Shown: positions 1 through 6,328 of the stretch, one piece after another
How the letters are laid out: the number at the start of each line of letters is the position of its first letter
Position numbering within the stretch: position 1 is the stretch's first letter
From: an uncultured Burkholderiales bacterium
GTDB taxonomy: Bacteria; Pseudomonadota; Gammaproteobacteria; Burkholderiales; Burkholderiaceae_C
DNA: 6,345 bases
Reading direction: 5' to 3'
NCBI GenBank assembly: GCA_937897495.1
Contig: CALCBL010000583.1
Location: 1-6,345 of the forward strand
Notes under the pieces: model-generated
What the model saw: the letters and a program-made list of their open reading frames with translations, nothing else
Told to the model about the DNA's origin: nothing
Database searches by the model: none
Program-made: the position numbers and the translations under genes

Positions 1-133
1 AAGTGTGTTTTTGGCGCCCATGGCAGTGGCCATCATGGGCGGATTGATCGTGGCGACGGCCCTCACATTGTTGGCTTTGCCGGCCATGTATGCCGCATGG
101 TTCAAGGTGGCACCGCCCCCCAAGTCGGTCTAA
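1..133 (+). CDS. RND-family efflux transporter permease, C-terminal end (partial)
   Basis: Reading from base 2, an open frame of 43 residues runs off the left edge and stops at TAA 131-133. It contains the stretch PMAVAIMGGLIVATALTLL followed by LPAMYAAWF, a hydrophobic segment with the GG and LP..Y pattern typical of the last transmembrane helix of AcrB/HAE1- or CusA-type resistance-nodulation-division (RND) pumps. A short basic, proline-containing tail (KVAPPPKSV) follows and should be cytoplasmic. Such proteins form the inner-membrane, proton-driven part of a tripartite export complex. The substrate and the subfamily (drug or metal) cannot be told from this fragment. A strong inverted repeat follows 15 bases after the stop, which fits the end of a transcription unit. 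The family call rests on pattern recognition of one helix only. Confidence 0.78.
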   Translation, partial: SVFLAPMAVAIMGGLIVATALTLLALPAMYAAWFKVAPPPKSV

Positions 134-148
134 ACCCGAGGATCTAAA

Positions 149-174
149 GGGTGACTTCGGTTCAGAAGTCACCC
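149..174 (+). terminator. Perfect 10-bp inverted repeat, probable terminator-type hairpin after the RND gene
   Basis: GGGTGACTTC (149-158) and GAAGTCACCC (165-174) are perfectly complementary around a 6-base loop, GGTTCA. The position, just after the stop of the efflux gene and before the tRNA-Leu promoter region, suits a transcription terminator. No T-run follows on the plus strand, and only TTT follows the stem on the minus strand. It may therefore be a weak or factor-assisted terminator, an mRNA 3'-end stabiliser, or a protein-binding operator. The structure is certain; its function is inferred. Confidence 0.55.
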
Positions 175-190
175 GTTCCATGGTTAAAAT
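161..190 (+). promoter_or_regulatory. Candidate sigma-70 promoter for tRNA-Leu and tig
   Basis: TAAAAT at 185-190 matches the -10 consensus at five of six positions and lies 37 bases before the tRNA, a sensible distance for a short 5' leader. The best -35 partner is TTCAGA at 161-166 (four of six, spacing 18), which overlaps the preceding hairpin. The -10 is reasonable and the -35 is weak. No better promoter is visible between the efflux gene and the tRNA. Confidence 0.4.
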
Positions 191-227
191 AGAAGGTTGA
201 CCGATTCAACCCATATGGATGGGACCC

Positions 228-314
228 GCGCGGGTGGCGAAATTGGTAGACGCACCAGGTTTAGGTCCTGACGGTAGCAATACTGTGCGGGTTCGAGTCC
301 CGCCCCGCGCACCA
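228..314 (+). tRNA. tRNA-Leu (anticodon UAG), CCA encoded
   Basis: An 87-base class II tRNA. The acceptor stem GCGCGGG (228-234) pairs with CCCGCGC (304-310), followed by discriminator A311 and encoded CCA at 312-314. The D arm contains GCG/CGC (237-239, 251-253) around a loop with GGT. The anticodon loop TTTAGGT (260-266) gives anticodon TAG at 262-264, which reads CUN leucine codons. The long variable arm (about 272-286, GGTA/TACT core) is diagnostic for Leu/Ser/Tyr types. The T stem GCGGG/CCCGC flanks TTCGAGT. The outermost anticodon-stem pair, 255 against 271, is a C-A mismatch. The gene ends just 19 bases before tig, so the two are probably transcribed together and separated by tRNA 3'-end processing. 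Confidence 0.98.
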
Positions 315-333
315 CTTACTAAAAGAGAAGACC

Positions 334-1647
334 ATGGCAGTTACTGTTGAAACATTGGAAAAATTGGAACGCAAAATCAGCTTGTCACTGCCCGTGACTG
401 TCATCCAATCTGAAGTCGATGCCCGTTTGAAGAAAATGGCCCGCACCGTCAAGATGGACGGTTTCCGTCCAGGCAAAGTGCCCATGAATGTGGTGGCACA
501 GCGCTACGGTTATTCCGTTCAATACGAAGTCATGAACGACAAAGTGGGTGAGGCCTTTGCCGTTGCTGCCAACGAAGCCAAGGTGCGCGTTGCTGGCCAG
601 CCCCGAATTTCTGAAAAAGATGGCGCACCCGAAGGTGAGTTGGCATTTGATGCCATCTTCGAGGTCTACCCTGAAGTTAAATTAGGTGACTTGTCTGCTG
701 CAACAGTTGAAAAACTCAGCACAGAAGTCACCGACGAAGCCATTGACAAAACCGTTGACATTTTGCGCAAGCAGCGCCGCACCTTTTCTCAACGTGCTGC
801 TACCGATGCCGCTATCGATGGCGACCGCGTGACGGTTGACTTTGAAGGCAAGATCGACGGCGAAGTTTTCTCTGGCGGCAAGGCTGCAGACTTCCAATTC
901 TTGGTGGGCGAAGGCCAAATGCTCAAAGAGTTTGAAGAAGCAGTGCGCGGCATGAAAAATGGCGAAAGCAAAACTTTTCAATTGGCATTCCCTGCCGACT
1001 ACCATGGTCAAGACGTGGCTGGCAAAACAGCCGACTTCATGGTCACTGTGAAAAAAATTGAAGCCGCCCATTTGCCTGAAGTGAACGAAGCCTTGGCCAA
1101 GTCATTGGGCATTGCCGACGCATCGGTTGAAGGCTTGCGCGCAGACATTCGCAAGAACCTGGAGCGCGAAGTCAAATTCCGTTTGCAGGCTCGCAACAAG
1201 CAAGCTGCCATGAATGCCTTGGTTGAAAAAGCCGAGCTCGATTTGCCCAATTCCGTGGTGCAAAACGAAGTGGAGCGTTTGAAAGAGGGCGCCCGCGCCG
1301 ATCTCAAACAGCGCGGTATCAAAGACGCCGACAAAGCGCCTATCCCCGACGAAATTTTCCGTCCTCAAGCCGAAAGCCGTGTGCGTTTGGGCTTGGTGGT
1401 CGCTGAGTTGGTCAAGGCCAATACTTTGAATGCCACTGAAGCGCAAATCAAAGCCCACATCGAAGAACTGGCTTCTAGCTACGAGCGTCCTGAAGATGTG
1501 ATGCGTTGGTACTATGGAGACAACCAGCGCATGGCTGAAGTTGAGGCTGTGGTCATTGAGGCCAATGTGTCCGACTTCATCCTGTCCAAAGCCAAAGTCA
1601 CTGAAAAGACCATCTCCTTTGACGAGTTGATGGGCCAACAAGCTTAA
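334..1647 (+). CDS. tig: Trigger factor, ribosome-associated chaperone and peptidyl-prolyl isomerase
   Basis: Trigger factor docks at the ribosomal exit tunnel through protein L23, shields nascent chains and has proline-isomerase activity; it acts in the cytoplasm. The 437-residue product has normal family length. The ribosome-binding signature is seen as GFRPGKVP at residues 43-50. An FKBP-like isomerase domain covers about residues 160-242 (starting near [11 protein letters not shown] and ending VTVKKIE). The rest is the helical C-terminal chaperone domain with its arms, ending FDELMGQQA. The start at ATG 334 is supported by a purine-rich AAGAGAAG at 323-330 and by the usual [15 protein letters not shown]-terminus. 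It lies 19 bases after tRNA-Leu and 49 bases before clpP, with no terminator between tig and clpP, so co-transcription with clpP is likely. Nothing is truncated or unusual. Confidence 0.98.
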   Translation: MAVTVETLEKLERKISLSLPVTVIQSEVDARLKKMARTVKMDGFRPGKVPMNVVAQRYGYSVQYEVMNDKVGEAFAVAANEAKVRVAGQPRISEKDGAPEGELAFDAIFEVYPEVKLGDLSAATVEKLSTEVTDEAIDKTVDILRKQRRTFSQRAATDAAIDGDRVTVDFEGKIDGEVFSGGKAADFQFLVGEGQMLKEFEEAVRGMKNGESKTFQLAFPADYHGQDVAGKTADFMVTVKKIEAAHLPEVNEALAKSLGIADASVEGLRADIRKNLEREVKFRLQARNKQAAMNALVEKAELDLPNSVVQNEVERLKEGARADLKQRGIKDADKAPIPDEIFRPQAESRVRLGLVVAELVKANTLNATEAQIKAHIEELASSYERPEDVMRWYYGDNQRMAEVEAVVIEANVSDFILSKAKVTEKTISFDELMGQQA

Positions 1648-1696
1648 GCCGGCTGCAAAGTTTTATCGTTTTCACAAACATCAGTTTGGAATCAAA

Positions 1697-2305
1697 ATGA
1701 ATTCACTCGACATTCAAGCCTTGGGCAATGTGCCCATGGTCATCGAAACGTCAGGTCGCGGCGAACGCGCCTATGACATTTACTCCCGCTTGCTCAAAGA
1801 GCGCGTGATCTTCTTGGTGGGTGAAGTCAATGACTACACGGCCAATTCTGTGGTCGCCCAATTGTTGTTTTTGGAAAGCGAAAATCCTGAAAAGGACATT
1901 TCCTTCTACATCAACTCGCCGGGTGGTTCGGTCAGCGCTGGCATGGCCATCTATGACACCATGAACTTCATCAAGCCCGATGTGTCTACGCTTTGCACCG
2001 GCATGGCAGCCAGCATGGGCGCTTTCTTGTTATCCGCCGGAACCAAGGGAAAGCGGTTTTCTCTGCCCAACTCCAAGGTCATGATTCACCAGCCCTTGGG
2101 CGGCACCCGCGGTCAAGCTACCGAAATTGAGATTCATGCCCGTGAAATCCTCAAAACTCGCGAGCAACTTAACAGAATCCTGGCCGAAAACACCGGACAA
2201 GCCCTGGAAAAGATCCAGTTAGACACCGAGCGTGACTACTATTTGTCAGCTGACGAAGCCAAAGAATACGGTCTGATTGACCAAGTTATTGCAAAACGTC
2301 CCTGA
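1697..2305 (+). CDS. clpP: ATP-dependent Clp protease, proteolytic subunit ClpP
   Basis: ClpP is a self-compartmentalised serine peptidase: two stacked heptameric rings that degrade polypeptides fed by ClpX or ClpA in the cytoplasm. The product has 202 residues, close to the 207 of E. coli. The catalytic triad is complete: Ser106 in GMAASMGA, His131 in MIHQP and Asp180 in TERDYY, each five less than the E. coli numbers. The [25 protein letters not shown] block near residue 14 is the usual start of the mature protein, so a short N-terminal propeptide is probably removed by autoprocessing. The start ATG has only a weak upstream GGA (1688-1690). The hydrophobic ClpX-docking surface is expected but cannot be judged from sequence alone. 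It is followed by a terminator-like hairpin before its partner gene clpX, so the two need not be made in equal amounts. Confidence 0.98.
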   Translation: MNSLDIQALGNVPMVIETSGRGERAYDIYSRLLKERVIFLVGEVNDYTANSVVAQLLFLESENPEKDISFYINSPGGSVSAGMAIYDTMNFIKPDVSTLCTGMAASMGAFLLSAGTKGKRFSLPNSKVMIHQPLGGTRGQATEIEIHAREILKTREQLNRILAENTGQALEKIQLDTERDYYLSADEAKEYGLIDQVIAKRP

Positions 2306-2355
2306 GACGCAACAAACCGGGGTCGAAATTAGCTTTTCTGCCCTGTTTTTTGAAG

Positions 2356-2388
2356 ACGGCGCCCCCTTTCATGGAGAGCGCCGTTTTT
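2356..2388 (+). terminator. Rho-independent terminator-like hairpin between clpP and clpX
   Basis: ACGGCGC (2356-2362) pairs perfectly with GCGCCGT (2378-2384) around a 15-base loop that can form two further short pairings. The stem runs directly into a T-run (2384-2388, then C and TTT). The GC-rich stem followed by T's is the intrinsic-terminator pattern for plus-strand transcripts. It lies 51 bases after the clpP stop and 43 bases before the clpX start. The large loop may make it leaky, allowing readthrough into clpX. Confidence 0.72.
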
Positions 2389-2401
2389 CTTTCGTTATCA
2401 T
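2372..2401 (+). promoter_or_regulatory. Weak candidate sigma-70 promoter for clpX
   Basis: TATCAT at 2396-2401 matches the -10 consensus at five of six positions and would start RNA about 23 bases before the clpX ATG. The best -35 is TGGAGA at 2372-2377 (four of six, spacing 18), inside the loop and stem of the preceding terminator. A promoter here would make sense given that terminator, but the -35 match is poor. Confidence 0.3.
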
Positions 2402-2430
2402 AGGGAAAACAGAATCACAAGGCGTCGTTT

Positions 2431-3696
2431 ATGGCCGATAAAAAAGGCTCAGTTACCGAAAAGAATTTGTATTGCTCCTTTTGTGGCAAAAGCCAGCACG
2501 AGGTTAAGAAGCTCATCGCCGGGCCTTCCGTGTTCATTTGCGATGAGTGCATCGACTTGTGCAACGACATCATTCGCGATGAATTGCCTGCTTCCGAAAT
2601 TGCCAAAGATGCTAAATCTGGCCTGCCTACACCGCTCGACATCAAAACCAACTTAGACAACTACGTCATCGGTCAAGAAAAAGCCAAGCGCACCTTGGCT
2701 GTTGCGGTTTACAACCACTACAAGCGTTTGCGCCACAAAGAAGGCGCTAAAAAAGAAGACGTTGAATTGTCAAAGAGCAACATCTTGCTCATTGGCCCCA
2801 CAGGCTCTGGCAAAACTTTGTTAGCACAAACCTTGGCGCGCATGCTCGATGTGCCTTTTGTCATGGCCGATGCAACCACCCTCACTGAAGCCGGTTATGT
2901 GGGCGAAGATGTTGAGAACATTGTTTCCAAGTTGTTGCAAAGCTGTAACTACGATGTCGATCGCGCACAGCGCGGTATTGTTTACATCGACGAGATCGAC
3001 AAAATCACTCGCAAGTCTGACAACCCTTCCATCACGCGCGACGTGTCAGGCGAGGGTGTTCAGCAGGCCTTGCTCAAGTTAATCGAAGGCACCATGGCCA
3101 GCGTGCCACCGCAAGGCGGACGCAAGCACCCCAATCAAGACTTCTTGCAAATTGACACCACCAATATTTTGTTCATCTGCGGTGGCGCATTTTCAGGCTT
3201 GGAAAAAGTCATTGAAAACCGCACGGAAGCTTCCGGCATTGGTTTTGGTGCCGTGGTCAAAAGCAAGAAGCAGCGATCACTCACCCAAGTTTTTACCGAA
3301 GTGGAGCCAGAAGATTTGATCAAGTTTGGCCTCATCCCTGAACTGGTAGGTCGTATGCCTGTGGTGGCCACATTGGCCGAACTCACAGAAGAAGCCCTGG
3401 TTCAAATTTTGACCGAACCCAAAAATGCCCTGGTCAAACAATTTGGCAAGTTGCTCAACATGGAAGGCGTCGACCTGGAAATCAGGCCTGAAGCCTTGCA
3501 CGCCATTGCCAAAAAAGCACTGGCCCGCAAAACTGGCGCTCGCGGTTTGCGGTCTATTTTGGAGCAGGCTCTCATTGACACCATGTTCGACTTGCCCAAC
3601 ACCAGCAATGTCGAAAAAGTGGTGGTCGATGCGTCCACCATTGAAGACAACCACACACCTTTGCTTGTTTACCGCGAGTCGGCCAAGCAAGCTTGA
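2431..3696 (+). CDS. clpX: ATP-dependent unfoldase ClpX, regulatory subunit of ClpXP
   Basis: ClpX is a hexameric AAA+ unfoldase that recognises degrons such as ssrA tags, unfolds substrates and translocates them into ClpP. It has 421 residues (E. coli 424). An N-terminal zinc-binding dimerisation domain has Cys15, Cys18, Cys37 and Cys40. The AAA+ core shows Walker A GPTGSGKT at 122-129, pore-1 loop GYVG at 155-158, Walker B with Asp187-Glu188 in IVYIDEID, the RKH pore motif at 231-233, the arginine-finger region LVGRMP around Arg308, and sensor-2 GARGLR at 369-374. The ClpP-docking IGF loop is present at 270-272. The ATG has AAGG eight bases upstream (2419-2422). Every functional element is intact, which predicts normal partnership with the clpP product upstream. 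Its stop codon lies inside a sigma-32-like -35 box for lon. Confidence 0.98.
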   Translation: MADKKGSVTEKNLYCSFCGKSQHEVKKLIAGPSVFICDECIDLCNDIIRDELPASEIAKDAKSGLPTPLDIKTNLDNYVIGQEKAKRTLAVAVYNHYKRLRHKEGAKKEDVELSKSNILLIGPTGSGKTLLAQTLARMLDVPFVMADATTLTEAGYVGEDVENIVSKLLQSCNYDVDRAQRGIVYIDEIDKITRKSDNPSITRDVSGEGVQQALLKLIEGTMASVPPQGGRKHPNQDFLQIDTTNILFICGGAFSGLEKVIENRTEASGIGFGAVVKSKKQRSLTQVFTEVEPEDLIKFGLIPELVGRMPVVATLAELTEEALVQILTEPKNALVKQFGKLLNMEGVDLEIRPEALHAIAKKALARKTGARGLRSILEQALIDTMFDLPNTSNVEKVVVDASTIEDNHTPLLVYRESAKQA

Positions 3697-3718
3697 ACTT
3701 TTCCAGCCCACCCCCTGT
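3692..3718 (+). promoter_or_regulatory. Candidate distal sigma-32 (RpoH) heat-shock promoter of lon
   Basis: CTTGAA at 3692-3697 matches the core of the sigma-32 -35 element. After 13 bases, CCCCCTGT at 3711-3718 matches the -10 consensus CCCCATNT except at one position. The 13-base gap equals that of the E. coli groE promoter. The -35 box contains the clpX stop codon. RNA would start about 75 bases before the lon ATG. A weaker sigma-70 reading, TTGAAC (3693-3698) with TGTACT (3716-3721), overlaps it. This is a consensus match by eye; activity is inferred. Confidence 0.5.
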
Positions 3719-3740
3719 ACTCGATGAAAAACCCTACTCA

Positions 3741-3753
3741 TTCAAGGCTTGAA
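3741..3753. repeat. Short perfect palindrome overlapping the proximal lon -35 box
   Basis: TTCAAG (3741-3746) and CTTGAA (3748-3753) are perfect inverted copies around a single G. The right arm is the core of the proximal sigma-32-like -35 element. It could be a repressor site or simply coincidence; the arms are only six bases long. Confidence 0.45.
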
Positions 3754-3775
3754 ATCGGGAAAACAGGGGCCATTT
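3748..3775 (+). promoter_or_regulatory. Candidate proximal sigma-32 (RpoH) heat-shock promoter of lon
   Basis: CTTGAAA at 3748-3754 is a full match to the sigma-32 -35 consensus. GGCCATTT at 3768-3775 follows 14 bases after CTTGAA, the same gap as in E. coli dnaK P1, and matches CCCCATNT except for its first two bases. RNA would start near 3781-3783, about 18 bases before the lon ATG, leaving just enough leader for the Shine-Dalgarno AAGGGA. lon is a known sigma-32 regulon member in E. coli, which supports the reading. Confidence 0.6.
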
Positions 3776-3788
3776 ATCCCCCATACAC

Positions 3789-3794
3789 AAGGGA
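3789..3794 (+). promoter_or_regulatory. Shine-Dalgarno site that fixes the lon start
   Basis: AAGGGA lies five bases before the ATG at 3800, an ideal ribosome-binding arrangement. The upstream in-frame TTG at 3749 has no comparable site and sits inside a probable -35 element. The start at 3800 is therefore preferred. Confidence 0.8.
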
Positions 3795-3799
3795 ATCAC

Positions 3800-6232
3800 A
3801 TGTCTGGACATACACCACTGCCCGCTGAATTAATTGACCTGCCGATGTTGCCACTGCGCGATGTCGTGGTCTTTCCGCACATGGTCATCCCCCTCTTTGT
3901 GGGGCGCCCCAAAAGCATCAAAGCGCTTGAAAGCGCCATGCTCACCGATCGCCGCATCATGTTGGTGGCCCAAAAAACAGCGGCCAAAGATGAGCCAGAA
4001 GCCACCGACATGTTCGAAGTCGGTTGCATCTCTACCATTTTGCAAATGCTCAAACTGCCCGATGGCACCGTCAAGGTGTTGGTTGAAGGCCAGCAGCGCG
4101 CCAAAGTCAAAACCATTGTCGATGGCGAAGTCCATTTCGTGGCCAGCGTGTTGCCAGTTGAATTGGCCGCCGAGAAGGCCGAGCAAAGCAGTGAAATTGA
4201 AGCCCTGCGCCGCGCAGTCATGCAGCAATTTGACCAGTACGTCAAACTGAATAAAAAAATCCCACCAGAAATCCTCACTTCCATTTCCAGCATTGATGAG
4301 CCAGGACGATTGGCCGACACCATTGCGGCGCACCTGCCTTTGAAATTGGAAAACAAGCAAGTGGTTTTGGACTTGGCCAGCATTCGCGACCGCTTAGAAA
4401 ATCTCTTCACACAACTAGAGCGTGAAGTTGATATTTTGAATGTGGACAAAAAAATCCGTGGCCGCGTGAAGCGCCAAATGGAGAAGAATCAGCGCGATTT
4501 TTATTTGAACGAGCAAGTCAAGGCCATTCAAAAAGAACTCGGTGAAGGCGAAGAGGGCGCCGACATCGAAGAGATCGAGAAGAAAATCAAAGCCGCCAAA
4601 ATGCCGGCAGAAGCGCGCAAAAAAGCTGACGCTGAGTTGAAGAAACTCAAGCTCATGTCACCCATGTCAGCAGAAGCTTCTGTGGTGCGCAACTACATTG
4701 AAGTGCTTACAGCATTGCCTTGGAGCAAGAAGACCAAAATCAAACACGACTTGGGCAATGCCGAAGTGGTGTTGAACGAAGACCACTTCGGCCTAGAAAA
4801 AGTCAAAGATCGCATCATGGAATACCTCGCGGTACAGCAGCGCGTAGACAAAGTGAAGGCGCCTATTCTTTGCTTGGTCGGCCCACCGGGTGTTGGTAAA
4901 ACTTCATTGGGCCAATCGATTGCCAAAGCCACGGGCCGCAAGTATGTGCGCATGGCCTTGGGTGGCATGCGCGATGAAGCCGAAATTCGGGGGCACCGCC
5001 GCACCTACATTGGTGCTATGCCTGGCAAAGTGTTGCAAAGCTTGAGCAAGGTGGGCACGCGCAATCCATTGTTCTTGTTGGACGAAATTGACAAGTTGGG
5101 TACCGACTTTCGAGGCGACCCTTCCAGTGCTTTGTTAGAGGTCTTAGACCCTGAACAAAACCACACCTTTGGCGATCACTATGTTGAAGTAGATTTTGAT
5201 TTGAGCGACGTCATGTTCGTGGCTACTTCAAACTCCATGAACATTCCATCTGCCTTGTTAGACCGCATGGAAGTGATTCGTTTGTCGGGCTATACAGAAG
5301 ACGAAAAAACCAGCATTGCCATTAAGTATTTGCTGCCTAAGCAGTTGAAAAACAATGGCGTGAAAATCGAAGAACTCAACATCAGCGATGCCGCTGTGCG
5401 AGATATTGTTCGCTACTACACGCGTGAGGCTGGCGTGCGTTCACTAGAGCGCGAGTTGTCTAAGATTTGCCGCAAAGTCGTCAAGAGTTTGTTGCTCAAA
5501 CAAATGACGGCGCCAGTGCTGGTCACGCCCGACAACTTGAATGATTTCTTGGGTGTGCAGAAATACACATACGGTCGTGCTGAAGCGACCAATCAAGTGG
5601 GTCAAGTGGTTGGGTTGGCATGGACCGAAGTAGGTGGCGACTTGCTCACCATCGAGGCTGCGCTCATGCCAGGCAAAGGTGTTATTACCCGTACAGGCTC
5701 TCTGGGCGATGTGATGAAAGAATCAGTGGAGGCCGCGCGCACCGTGGTGCGCAGCCGTGCCCGCATGCTAGGCATCAAAGACGATGTGTTTGAAAAGAAA
5801 GACTTGCACATTCACGTGCCCGATGGTGCTACGCCTAAAGACGGCCCCAGTGCTGGCGCTGCCATGACCACCGCCATGGTGTCTGCCATGACGGGTATCC
5901 CTGTGCGTGCCGATGTCGCCATGACAGGTGAGATTACTTTGCGCGGTGAAGTCACGGCCATTGGCGGTTTGAAAGAAAAACTGTTGGCGGCTTTGCGCGG
6001 CGGTATCAAGACCGTTTTAATTCCTGAAGACAATGTGAAAGACCTTCAAGACATTCCTGAAAATGTTAAAAACGGCCTGGAAATTGTGCCGGTTAAATGG
6101 ATCGACAAAGTGCTTGAAGTGGCGCTTGTATCAATGCCTCAAGCACTGCCTGATGAAGAGCCGGTGGTCGTAGAAGCGCCTGTTGTGGCTGACCCCAAGA
6201 CAGCGACCAAAGCAGGGGCTGTGAAGCATTGA
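3800..6232 (+). CDS. lon: ATP-dependent serine protease Lon (LonA)
   Basis: Lon is a cytoplasmic homohexamer with ATPase and peptidase in one chain; it degrades misfolded proteins and short-lived regulators. From ATG 3800 it has 810 residues, slightly longer than the 784 of E. coli. The N-terminal substrate-binding domain starts at LPMLPLRDVVVFPHM; a charged, coiled-coil-like linker lies around residues 215-290. The AAA+ module carries Walker A GPPGVGKT at 361-368, Walker B Asp428-Glu429 in LLDEIDK and sensor-2 Arg547 in AGVRSLER. The protease domain begins near GLAWT at 605-609 and has the Ser-Lys dyad: Ser684 in DGPSAG and Lys727 in GGLKEKL. All are five above E. coli numbering. A tail of roughly 30 residues rich in Val, Ala, Pro and Glu ends at KAGAVKH and accounts for most of the extra length. 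Two sigma-32-like promoters precede it, suggesting heat-shock induction independent of clpX. An alternative TTG start at 3749 would add 17 residues and is unlikely. Confidence 0.97.
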   Translation: MSGHTPLPAELIDLPMLPLRDVVVFPHMVIPLFVGRPKSIKALESAMLTDRRIMLVAQKTAAKDEPEATDMFEVGCISTILQMLKLPDGTVKVLVEGQQRAKVKTIVDGEVHFVASVLPVELAAEKAEQSSEIEALRRAVMQQFDQYVKLNKKIPPEILTSISSIDEPGRLADTIAAHLPLKLENKQVVLDLASIRDRLENLFTQLEREVDILNVDKKIRGRVKRQMEKNQRDFYLNEQVKAIQKELGEGEEGADIEEIEKKIKAAKMPAEARKKADAELKKLKLMSPMSAEASVVRNYIEVLTALPWSKKTKIKHDLGNAEVVLNEDHFGLEKVKDRIMEYLAVQQRVDKVKAPILCLVGPPGVGKTSLGQSIAKATGRKYVRMALGGMRDEAEIRGHRRTYIGAMPGKVLQSLSKVGTRNPLFLLDEIDKLGTDFRGDPSSALLEVLDPEQNHTFGDHYVEVDFDLSDVMFVATSNSMNIPSALLDRMEVIRLSGYTEDEKTSIAIKYLLPKQLKNNGVKIEELNISDAAVRDIVRYYTREAGVRSLERELSKICRKVVKSLLLKQMTAPVLVTPDNLNDFLGVQKYTYGRAEATNQVGQVVGLAWTEVGGDLLTIEAALMPGKGVITRTGSLGDVMKESVEAARTVVRSRARMLGIKDDVFEKKDLHIHVPDGATPKDGPSAGAAMTTAMVSAMTGIPVRADVAMTGEITLRGEVTAIGGLKEKLLAALRGGIKTVLIPEDNVKDLQDIPENVKNGLEIVPVKWIDKVLEVALVSMPQALPDEEPVVVEAPVVADPKTATKAGAVKH

Positions 6233-6235
6233 TAG

Positions 6236-6270
6236 AATTTTTGGGAGGGCTTTTAAAATTCCCACAAATT
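6236..6270 (+). other. Imperfect AT-rich inverted repeat after lon
   Basis: Bases 6236-6246 (AATTTTTGGGA) and 6260-6270 (TCCCACAAATT) pair at ten of eleven positions around a 13-base loop. It follows the lon stop by three bases and could help end the lon message. It has no T-run after it and the stem is mostly A-T, so it is not a convincing intrinsic terminator. Confidence 0.35.
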
Positions 6271-6310
6271 ACGCTACAATTCGTTCAACGCAGGCAAATT
6301 GGCATAGAAT
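6253..6310 (+). promoter_or_regulatory. Candidate promoter region for the downstream tRNA
   Basis: Two -10-like hexamers each match the consensus at five of six positions. TACAAT (6275-6280) has TTAAAA (6253-6258) as a -35 with 16-base spacing (four of six). TAGAAT (6305-6310) has no good -35; TTCAAC at 6284-6289 is spaced only 15. Starts would fall about 42 and 12 bases before the tRNA. The first has the better paired elements; the second has better proximity. Which one is used cannot be decided from sequence. Confidence 0.42.
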
Positions 6311-6328
6311 GCTAAGTTGATTGCAAAT

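Noticed and set aside
197..225. TTGACC at 197-202 as a -35 box for tRNA-Leu
   Set aside because: No -10-like hexamer occurs 16-18 bases downstream, and the start would fall inside the tRNA.
261..485. Minus-strand frame of 74 residues crossing tRNA-Leu and the tig start
   Set aside because: Its C-terminal CAGRDSNPH-type peptide is the translated complement of the tRNA, a well-known annotation artefact; the rest is antisense to tig.
682..1641. Minus-strand frames of 129, 108 and 179 residues inside tig
   Set aside because: They are fully antisense to an intact conserved gene, have no ribosome-binding site or family features, and are explained by the codon bias of tig.
1619..1696. Promoter for clpP at the end of tig (TTGACG at 1619-1624)
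   Set aside because: No acceptable -10 at the right distance; the 49-base tig-clpP gap also lacks a terminator, so readthrough from tig is the simpler explanation.
2322..2348. A third possible sigma-32-like element after clpP (GTCGAA, 13 bases, CCCTGTTT)
   Set aside because: The -35 lacks the conserved CTT, the -10 has two mismatches in its core, and it lies upstream of a terminator. Too weak to call.
3277..3741. Minus-strand 154-residue frame covering the clpX 3' end and part of the clpX-lon gap
   Set aside because: It is a shadow of clpX with no recognisable motif; the gap is better explained by promoters for lon.
3796..4449. Minus-strand 217- and 176-residue frames and a plus-strand 138-residue frame in the 5' part of lon
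   Set aside because: They are low-complexity shadows of the Lon N-domain in other frames, without any domain signature.
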